This document shows positions 1 to 8,800 of a stretch of DNA of 21,238 nt, in pieces (position 1 is the stretch's first letter; every line of letters begins with the position of its first letter). The notes beneath the pieces are model-generated. The model was not told where the DNA came from. It worked only from the letters and a program-made list of their open reading frames with translations, and made no database searches. The stretch covers positions 1,021,778 through 1,043,015 of the forward strand of contig CM074813.1 in assembly GCA_037447605.1 (NCBI GenBank). The letters run 5' to 3'. Made by a program: the position numbers and the translations under genes. This stretch comes from Zygnema circumcarinatum (taxonomy: Eukaryota > Streptophyta > Zygnematophyceae > Zygnematales > Zygnemataceae).

Positions 1-418
1 GGCTTTCTAACAAGCCGTAAAAACGAAAAAAGAAGGACGGAATCAATAGCACACTCTGTTTACAGCAATCAGACAATGACTGAACATGAAATCGGTTTTG
101 AAAGACAGTTTTTGTCTTATGTTAGACAGGCATGTTCTCCCTTCGAAGAAAGTTTTCTGGGATTAAATTGCCCTTCTCCTGTGCTGGCAATTAGTTGGCA
201 AACACTCTTTCTGCGTGACGCAAGACTCTTCTCAAACAATAACTTGAAACTCCTCGATGTTCAACCTACATTGAGACTTCAATTTCAGCACTGCAGTTTC
301 TGAAATTTGAATGTTGGATATTGAGCTGACATCTGAACTTCCTCCTTTCACCTTCTCTCCACTCCTTTCTCGTTTCTCCTTCTCATCTAACGTGAAGTTT
401 GAACTTGACTTTGGACAG
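1..418 (+). other. Upstream intron of the MRS2 gene (no recognised exon)
   Basis: The first recognised MRS2 exon starts after an AG at 417-418 and begins in the middle of a codon, so this stretch is most simply the 3' part of an intron. I looked for the conserved N-terminal segment of plant MRS2 proteins (the stretch before the CELPARDLR-like motif) and did not find it here. A 75-codon open frame at 76-303 resembles nothing I know. The pyrimidine-rich stretch at about 341-390 fits an intron 3' end. Confidence 0.6.
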
Positions 419-3400
419 GTGTGAGCTACCAGCTCGGGACCTACGTCTTTTGGATCCCCTTTTCGTTTATCCCTCTACCATTTTGGGGCGTGAAAAGGCG
501 ATTGTGGTTAATCTGGAGCAGATTCGCTGCATCATTACAGCGGAGGAGTGTCTTCTCTTGAACACACCGAGCCCGGTAGTGCAAGAAGTGAGTATGGAAG
601 CATGTGCTTCGTTTCTCGGATTTAATCTGGTTACTCTCAGCAGAAGTTAGGTGTTCTTTTGAATAAGACACAGTTGAAGGCAGTTGATGATGTCAGTCTG
701 AGAGGGTAAAGAACAGGGTAAGGGATAGTGGAAGAGGCAGGGAAAACGGAGAAGTTGGGGAGAGGAAGGGAGATTTGGAGGGAGAGGAGGCGAGGGAGAG
801 GGACTGGAAGAGAAGGATAAGGAAGAGGGATAGATAGAGGAAAGAGAAAAACGGGTGAAAGCGTGTAACAGGGAAGGATAAGCTGGGAGAGTGATGGCAA
901 GCGGAAAAGGGGGCTGGCGGGGTTTTGGAAGTGGAAAAGGGAAGATAGAGGCAGGGAGTCGGGGAAGGTGGAAGAGGAAGGGAAGAAATGAAAATGGGAT
1001 GGGAAGGAGAGTGACGAGGGAATCAGGAAGTTGGGCTAAGGGGGCGATGGGATAATGGGAGGGAGAGTGTGGGGGAGAGCGAGAGAGAGGAAGTGAGCTG
1101 GCTGTTCTCATGGATAGCTAATTGTTCACGACGGTGCATGGCAGTACAAGAAGGAGCTCCAAAGGCGTATTATGACAGATGACCTGCAGGCCAGCCCAAC
1201 TCTTAGGCAATTTCCTGGAAGGTACGGACTGGCTATTGGGAAGTTTCTTGGAACAATAAAGCATCGTTTGGGATATGTTTATGGTTTTCAACATTTGGGG
1301 AAAGCGGAGAAGCGATGGGTCAGAGTGAAAGTAGGAGCCGGAGAGGCTTCGGGTGAAGGAGACGGGAGGGGCGAGAGGAGAAAAGAGAGCAAGTTCGAAA
1401 GAAAAGGGGTTTCGATGAGAGGGACAGAGGGAGTGGGACAGGGAGAGAGAAGGGGTTGAAGAGGAGCATTGTTTGTTGCAGTGGACGTTTGACATTTGTG
1501 CCCGCGCGAAATTGTGACACAGGGGAACCGGTGGGCAGGTCGATAGCCTGAACTTGCTTGGGGGGAGACCTTTCAGTTCCAATAATACCCAGTGAGCCAT
1601 CATTTTTCCCTTGAAGCCTTTGCAATGTGAGGAAAGGATCTTCTATACAAAATGCTGACAGAAAGAGGACGGACAATGATGGGATTATGCCACCTAAATT
1701 TGTGTTGTGCAGTTCGAGCATTCCTTAGACAAGAGTGAAATTTGGGATGTCAACATGGATGATGTCTTACTTCAGCAGAGTGAAGGCAATAAATAATTGG
1801 TGTCTGAACTGCTGAAGGAAGGATGGCTTGAAATAGGCAAGCGCATTCATGGTTCAGCGATGAAGGATATTTTACCGTAGAAAACAACCGTTTTACGCTA
1901 ACTACGTGCTTTAGTTAATTCTAATCTCTTTTCTCTACATGGACAAAATTATCATGGGGAACCACGAGGAACTGGTCACAAAGGACCTAAGGACAAAAGA
2001 AAAAAGCTATGAAAGCTAGGCTATGAAAATAAAAGCACATGATAAGTATTGGACTTACTTTCGTTGTTTGGGTTATTTTGTAGGACGTGGCCTGATGCTT
2101 CAGATAATCACGATACGAAACAGTAAGTGCTGCAACGTTCTGGTTTAACTAGCAGTTATAGTTCTCCAGTATCAGCGGTAAGGAGTGGCATTAAATGGTT
2201 CTACATCATTTCTTGTTACAATACCTTTAGCTCGTTTTCAATAGTCCTGAAGGTGATCACGGCTTCCCTTTAGTCTTACCAACTTGTTTTCTCGGAGGTG
2301 GGCAGACGGCTGCTGAATGATCATGACATGTTCAGCGGGACGGGGGTCGGGAACGAGGACCAGCCATTCGAATTTCGTGCTTTAGAATTGGCGTTGGAAG
2401 CTGCATGCACATCATTAGACACCGAAGTATGTGTTGGTTGTCATCCTCCTTAAATTCATTGAAAGGGGTCGAGTTCTGGCAATCGCGTCTAATTCTCTCC
2501 TTTTATTTTCCTCCATCAATATGTTAGGTCACAGGATTGAAATCAAAACCAAATCAAAATCAATCGATGTCCATGATTTCTGTGCGTGGGGGGTTCTTTC
2601 CATATCAATCTCCTATATATCACCCCATGGAGATGCTAGTTAGATTTGGGAACCTCGTTTGCTAACTCCTTTCCCCCGTTTTGTAAGCCCACCTTTCACC
2701 TCCCACTCCCACCTTCCCACCTTCCCACTCTCGGTTATGCCACCCTTCCCCACTCCCCTCCGAGGTAGGTTATCAGACAAAGAGACTTCGGAGGTTTTTT
2801 TTTCTGATCAAGGTGAAAGGCAGCAGGCATCCAAGTTGGAATGGGAGGCCTATCCCCTCCTGGAGCAGTTGGCATTCCAAATCAGCACCCGGAATTTGGA
2901 ACTTGTTCGACGCCTCAAATCCAACTTGGTTGCTTTGACTCGACGAGTCCAGAAGGTGAGGAGTTTGAAGAGGCATGTTGCCAAGACAAGATTAGACTGC
3001 ATCATTCTTGGGAGCAGTGAATCAGGGGGCACACAAATTCATGTTGCCAAACATGTGTACATTTAGGGTTTTTATCTACTTTAAAGAAGAATTTCATCAC
3101 AGCATAGCATTAAGGACGGCACTAGGACGGTAGAATGATGGAATAGTACCATATGTGTAAAGATTTCATGCTTTGGATCTGAATCAAAGTCTACTTTAAT
3201 TTAAATATCTGTGGGTATTTGCTTCCTTGAAGGTGCGTGATGAAGTTGAGCAGCTGATGGATGATGATGGCGACATGGCGGAAATGTATTTGACCGAAAA
3301 AAAGATTCGGTTGGAGGCATCTGGCCATAGAAAAGAGGCAGCATTTGGGTCGGTGGCAGCTCCGCACAGCCCCCCTGCGCAGTGGAGCTCTCTCTCAGCT

Positions 3401-4907
3401 CCAGTTTCTCCTGTGGGCTCACCCAAGGTGCAGACTCTCCGCTTTTCTCTCTCTCGCTCTCTCCCTCTCTCTCTCCCTCTCCCTCTCCTTCTCCCTCACT
3501 AACCCCCCCCCCCCAGCCACAGGTGTCCATTCCCTCTCTCTACTCAAATACTTATCTTTCTGTCCTCTTGCTGTCGCTCGTGCTACCTCGTCCTTCTCAA
3601 TCCCCTCGTCTCCTCTCACCACATCCTCCCTCACCGCTCTCTCCCTATCCATCTCTCGCTCTCTTGAGCCATGTATCCTCCCCCACTCTCTTCGGCCATA
3701 GTTCTGTATCATTCTTCCTCCCTCTTAGCCACCTCAAATGTTTCTCAATACATTTGTTTGATGTACATTCACTTGCATCAGAATGACTCAATCAAGCTTG
3801 CGGTTGAAGCAGAGGATGGCGGCGATTTTCTTGCATCTATGCAAGCGGTGTTGTTTATAAGGGAGGATCATGGAATTCAGACTTCTAGATGCGCATGTTT
3901 CAGGAAGGAGGCAGTGTATTGTATCAACGGCATCAACCATACGAACCGTCAACCATACGTACTTTAAGCGCACACGATAGCATTGGGACTCGTTCAGAGG
4001 GCTCGGAGGTCGAGAATGTGGAGGAGTTGGAAATGCTTTTGGAAGCGTATTTTGTGGTTGTTGATGGAACTTTAAATAAGCTGACCCAGGTACAGCTACT
4101 CTCCTACTCTTTTGATGATATGGATGTGTTAGGCTACAAGGGATGGAATCGTGGGGAGACATTCAGATGTTTTGTCTCTCTCGTCAGACTCCGTCTCCGA
4201 ATCCCTCTGCCTCCCCATTTTCTATCCTTTCTTACAGGTTTCCTCTTCTTTTTCAGCTTTGCCTTTCCCCTCCCCATTTCAACAAAAGTGTGTAATTATT
4301 GCAAGTTTCTTCAAATGCACTTATACCTTACAGAGAGGTGTTCCAAAAGTAGCTTTAAGTTTTGAAGGTTCCTTAAAAGATGCTCTACTGGAAATGAATG
4401 GCAGTTGTCTCAATACATTGACGATACCGAGGACTTCATCAACATTCAGCTCGTAAGTTCTCTTTAACCCCTACGATGTCCGTGCTCTCTATTCCACAAA
4501 ACCACCAGTCGCATTGCAACTCGTGGCAGAATGCAGGGCGTTGATTTTTTCCAGCAACCCCTCTCTAAGGACCCTTTAACGCCTTAACCCCTCTAAACTC
4601 CCAAAGTTCTGAATCCCAATCCTCTGCTAATCCCTGTTCCTTACCATTTGCCCACCCGAGTTTGGACCCTGTGCAGGATAATGTCCGAAATCAGCTGATT
4701 CAGTTTGAGCTTCTGCTGACGACGGCCACCTTTGTAGTGGCCCTAGTGGGAGTGGTGGCCGGCATGTTTGGCATGAATGTGCCTCTAGGGGTGGAGGATG
4801 ACCCGTATGCCTTCACATGGATCCTCTGGTGCACGGGCGTGGGGGGGTGCACGCTCTTCTGCCTCTTTTTGCTTTACTTCAAGTATAGAAATTTGACCAT
4901 CACTTAG
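419..4907 (+). CDS. MRS2: MRS2/CorA-type magnesium transporter, 5'-partial, 7 exons
   Basis: Exons: 419-587, 2298-2426, 2827-2955, 3233-3427, 3904-4089, 4405-4452, 4677-4907; every junction here is phase 0. They give about 362 residues; the N-terminal exon or exons lie before the window, since plant homologues are roughly 60-80 residues longer. Hallmarks are [17 protein letters not shown] and [18 protein letters not shown] (exon 1), PFEFRALE (exon 2), the helical segment ending in VALTRRVQK (exon 3), [18 protein letters not shown] (exon 4), [20 protein letters not shown] (exon 5) and [13 protein letters not shown] (exon 6). The last exon carries the first membrane helix ending in the GMN signature (GMFGMN), a short acidic loop, the second helix and a short basic tail. 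By family knowledge it is a pentameric Mg2+ channel of plant organelle, vacuolar or plasma membranes. Similarity to Arabidopsis MRS2-1-type proteins is very high. The weakest boundary is the GTGCAG donor after exon 4. Confidence 0.93.
588..2297 (+). other. MRS2 long intron, purine-rich on the sense strand
   Basis: This 1.7-kb intron separates the first two visible MRS2 exons, with a GTGAGT donor at 588 and an AG acceptor at 2296-2297. About 690-1110 and 1320-1460 are strongly GA-rich on the sense strand. The open frames across it on both strands are low-complexity products of that bias (Ser/Pro/Leu-rich on minus, Gly/Glu/Arg-rich on plus). I found no conserved MRS2 segment in it, and joining the flanking exons directly reads [14 protein letters not shown] in frame, as expected for the family. 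Confidence 0.6.
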
Positions 4908-5124
4908 GCTCAAAGGAGAAAGGGAGGGAGGAAGGGGCACGAAGCAGGGGTCTGGGGCTCCCCAGGGCCCATTGTATAGAAAAGGTATAAAAAAGGTGTC
5001 CCGAAAAAAAATATTTTTTCCTTTGTCATTTTTGTTCTCATTGTTTACGGGCGGTGATTTAAGGAGCTTCCTTCGTAACACGCAGTGTCATGCGGAAGGA
5101 TCTTTTTCCACAAATGTGGCTCTC

Positions 5125-5221
5125 CTCGACGAGATCAGACAGTCTATTGAACCCAAGCCAACCAACTCGTAGTCTAGTCACGTAAACGACTGATTGACTA
5201 GCCGCTGAGCTAGCCCTAACC
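5125..5221 (-). mobile_element. tRNA-like sequence, possible SINE head
   Basis: On the minus strand the sequence TAGCTCAGCGG (plus 5202-5212) matches the RNA polymerase III A box, and GGTTCAATAGA (plus 5143-5153) resembles a B box about 59 nt further on. Typical D- and T-stems do not form, so this is not a working tRNA gene; a tRNA-derived SINE or decayed tRNA copy fits better. GCTCTC occurs on both sides (5119-5124 and 5222-5227) and could be a short target-site duplication, though six bases can arise by chance. Confidence 0.33.
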
Positions 5222-5507
5222 GCTCTCACTGCTTTCCTCTCCCGCTCTTCCGCATCTATTTCCTGCTGCAGACTTTCAATTTCGCTCCCACACTCCTTTA
5301 CTCGAGTTACTTCTCCATTCGATTTCCGCCAACAGATTCCGAATGGTTCGATAGGGAAGCCTGCATTCCTACCTTCAGGGCCTTCACCACAACAAACAAC
5401 TCCTCGCCTGCTTCCGCCACTGGTATTCATTCATGCCCGCCAATCGCATAAACCTGAAATCCTTCAATGCTTGTATTGAAAGCCCAAAGATGCTCCATCT
5501 CCTCCAT
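5222..5507 (-). pseudogene. Possible degenerate coiled-coil gene fragment
   Basis: The minus strand contains protein-like stretches in different frames. From an ATG at 5507 it reads MEEMEHLWAFNTSIEGFQ and would meet a GT. Further on, EELFVVVKALK is followed by GTAGGA. Then ESLQQEIDAEERERKAVRA is a charged coiled-coil-like segment that stops where the tRNA-like sequence begins. I could not join them into one continuous frame. The last segment vaguely recalls the coiled coil of plant SPC24 kinetochore proteins, but this is too weak to assign. It may be a truncated gene copy or chance. Confidence 0.2.
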
Positions 5508-5639
5508 CACACGAGAGCAAAAGCGGAAAATGAAATGGTTGCTTTTTTTGAGGGATTTTTGCTGCGCCCTTTTAGAGGAGGAATATTAAAGCCAACGGCC
5601 GCTTTTCAATCAACTGGCAGCAAATTGGTCGTACCGACC

Positions 5640-5720
5640 CATATTATCCATTGTAGATATCATCGATATATCGAGACTAAAAGGCAGCATTCTGAATATC
5701 GCGATATCGAAAGCATCATA
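5640..5720. promoter_or_regulatory. Palindrome-rich block upstream of DUS3
   Basis: Within 80 bases there are several ATCGAT/GATATC-type palindromes, including a perfect 12-base palindrome ATATCGCGATAT at 5696-5707. It lies about 150-220 bases before the DUS3 start codon, in the expected promoter or 5' leader region. Binding by any particular factor is inference. Confidence 0.3.
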
Positions 5721-5861
5721 TGCAAACTGCGCGAGCTTGGCCAGCTGGCGGCATGGCGCCTGCTCGCCCTGAACCCTCGTCAGGGGTTTGAGCTTAGGAG
5801 GGTTCTTGCCCCAGGCTGCGGGAGCCATAGAGAGGAGTGGAGGAAGTGGGAGAGGGAAGCC

Positions 5862-8800
5862 ATGGCAGAATCTGCGGCTTCCACGGCGCCTGAAACTGCG
5901 CAGGAGGAGGAGGTCTATTCCGCCCCTCCGGAGGACATGCACGAGGGAAGGCCTCCGCCCGCCCAGGTGGAAGGGGGGAACCCTGGCGAGGTGAGGGATG
6001 GAGAGGGGAAGTGAGAGGGAGAGGAGGAGAGAGCGAGAGAGTGAGGGAGGGAGAAGAAGAGAGGGGAGAGGGAAAGGGGGTCAGGTCATGGTGAGCTCTC
6101 CCTCCCTCCGCTTTGGCGCCACCTCGTCCTCCCGCTGAAGGGGGATACGTAGCATGGCATATAGGACTAGAGGGATGGAGGGGAAGGCTGAGGGAGAGGG
6201 TGGGGGGAAGATGGAAGGAGAGGGAGTGAGTGAAAGTGGGAGTGAGAGAGGAGGGGAGGCGAAGGGGAGGGAGGAAGGGGGAGCGAGGAAGATGGAGAGG
6301 GCAAGGGGAGAGAGCGAAGAATTGAGGCTTCTTTTTTCTTTATATTGTCTCAAAATTCACTTCCTCCTCGCCCTTGTCTTTGTTTCTTCTGACAGAGTCT
6401 GCTGCCCGAACTTTCACCTGCCGAGCTGATTGGCAAAGGACGGGCACCCGTGAAAAAGGAATTTTTGCAGAAGGCTCAAAAAAGACATCTCCAGAGTGCA
6501 GAGAGCGCAGTCCTGCAAGGGGGGGCGGAGCCGAACTTTTCGGGGGGGAGCAGAAAAAAAATTCATTTGGAGCAGAAGAGCAAACGACAGCAGAAGAAAG
6601 ATCGTCAGGAGGTGCGCATCAAGGCTCTTGAAAAATCCGTTATAAAACTCTAATTTATGTATTTCTACTGATTTCTTTCAAGTGCTTCATAAAGCTAGAA
6701 TGTCTTTTCCTCTCTTTTCTTTTTATGGCCCCCTTTCCCTTGAAAGATTTTTTCTGGGGCTTGGGCAGGCGAGAAAAGCCAATATATGTCCGACAGTTGC
6801 GAAAGCAGGTGACGTCACTGCATGTCCGTATGGTGCCACATGTCGTCTCAGCCACGACTTGGAGGCTTTCCTTGCTTCGGTGGGACCCACTTTTTCCAAT
6901 TTATAGGGGCATTAGATAATGTAAATAATTATAAAAAGATATATTGTAAATTTTGGTATCGTACCTTGAATGGAAACAACGCCATCGTAAAATAAATCTG
7001 CTCATGTGATTGTATTTATTTATTTTCCTTTAAAGTATATGCTCATGGGTGTCGGCTTGAACCCCAACCAAGTGTTTCTCCTTTCTCTTTTCTCTCCCTT
7101 TCTCTCTCTTACTCTTTCTCCTTCTCCCTCTCTCGGTCTCTGCCCCTCCTCTCGACTCCCTATTTCCCCCCCAGTTATCTTTGAAAAATCCCGTTCTGAA
7201 AACATACTAAAATAAAGAAGAAAATTTCTCCTTCCAGAAACCGGACGATATTCCTGGAATCTGCCCTTTCAGCAGTCGGCCCTATCCATGTCCGTACGGG
7301 CTCGCATGCCGTTTTTATGGAAGCCACAATGGAAGCAATGGGCCCAAAAGTGAAATTATTCTCTCTGCAAGAGAGGGTGGCGCAGTGGTGCACGCAGAAA
7401 CTAGGTTAGCCGAGCTGGAAAATGGGGTTCTAAGGGTAGGAAATGGGGTTCAGGGGGCAAGTGAAGGGGTTCCAGGCGCAGATTTGAAAAGGGTGGGAGA
7501 GGGAGAGGGGATAGAGGGAGGGATGAAGCGGGGAACGGAGGATGAACGGAACGGACTGAGCAAGGAACTGCAGAGGCAGTTGTGGAAAAATGTGATCTCA
7601 ACGCCGCGGGCAGAGAGTGTCCTTTCGGCCATGAAACTAGTGGTGAGTTTCAATCGTTATATTTTCGTATATAGCTCTTATTTTCTTAATGTCCTTTCGT
7701 TTCCCCTGTTTTTGCATTTCCATTCATTTCCATGTGTTTATTTAGTTTCCAATCGTTTTTGTTTCTAACGTGAATTCCCTTGTTTCCTCCATTCCTCTAC
7801 TTACTTTCACCGTTTCTGTATTCTTTGCTCTTCTTCCCCCTCGGTGACTGCAGATCCGACATGGGAAGCATCGTTCAGTTGAGGGTAAAAAAGAGTCAGG
7901 AAAAAGGAAAATTTCCGATGAAATTGGAGGCGGAGCTGAGGGAGAAGGAGAATTGAAAAATCGAAAAACGCAGGAGATGAAGGGTCTGGAGGAGGAGCCT
8001 ACGGAGAATGTTATGGAAACGGCAACAGAAACTGAAATCGCAACGGAGAAGGGAATGGAACCGGGTACGGAGTTGGTAACTGATGCGGGAACGGAAACGG
8101 AGATGGAGATGGAAATGGAACACTCTGAAAAGAAAAAAAGTAGATATGGAGACAGCGGAGTGGTGGGCGATGGGGACGAGACAAAAATTTTGCAGAGGGA
8201 GAAGAGAAAGTTGGTTTTTAGAGGAAAGATTTATTTGGCTCCGTTGACGACAGTTGGAAATTTGCCGTTCCGGAGAGTTTGTAAAGATTTGGGGGCAGAC
8301 ATTACGTGTGGAGAAATGGCGATGTGCGCAAATCTTCTTCAGGTGGCTTTTATTCTGTCTTTGCCCTTTTCTCTGGACTTCATTCCCTCCTCTTCTCTCC
8401 CACTCACTCTTTATCTAACTTCTTACGACGCTTCTCTCTCTGCCTCCTGCTCTCCCTCCATCAGTCAAGTCATTCCTTAATCCCCTCCCCACCTCGCTCT
8501 CTCTCTTCTCTCGCTCTATCTCTGTCTTTATTTCATTCCCTTCCTCTTCGTCTTGTTCTTTGGCACCAGGGACTTGCAAGTCTGTCGAAGTTTTGAGAAG
8601 ATTATCCGATGTTTCAAGGCACTTATTTCTCCATTTTTGACCTACTAGAGGGTCCACTCCTCCCGTGACCCATGTTTTCTTTTCCCCTTCCTTGCCCATC
8701 CTCATTTTATTCCCCNNNNNNNNNNCCCCCCCCCCCCCCCCCCCCCTTCCTCACCCACTTTTTTTTCTTTCCGGGCAGGGACAAGCTTCAGAGTGGGCCC

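Larger units (their letters stand above)
4908..5861. other. Spacer between the MRS2 3' end and the DUS3 start
   Basis: No complete gene is recognised here. The left part (about 4908-5060) is MRS2 3' flank with A/T runs. About 5070-5099 can form an imperfect hairpin with CCTTCG and CGGAAGG arms. About 5125-5221 on the minus strand looks tRNA-like. About 5222-5507 on the minus strand has short protein-like stretches in different frames. About 5640-5720 is rich in GATATC/ATCGAT-type palindromes and probably belongs to the DUS3 promoter. No convincing TATA box for DUS3 was seen. Confidence 0.5.

Noticed and set aside
647-1111. Long minus-strand open frame inside MRS2 intron 1
   Set aside because: It is a Ser/Pro/Leu product of the GA/CT-biased intron, with no conserved motif.
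3201-3530. Minus-strand frame over MRS2 exon 4
   Set aside because: It is the antisense shadow of a conserved exon and an adjacent CT tract; the plus strand matches MRS2 clearly.
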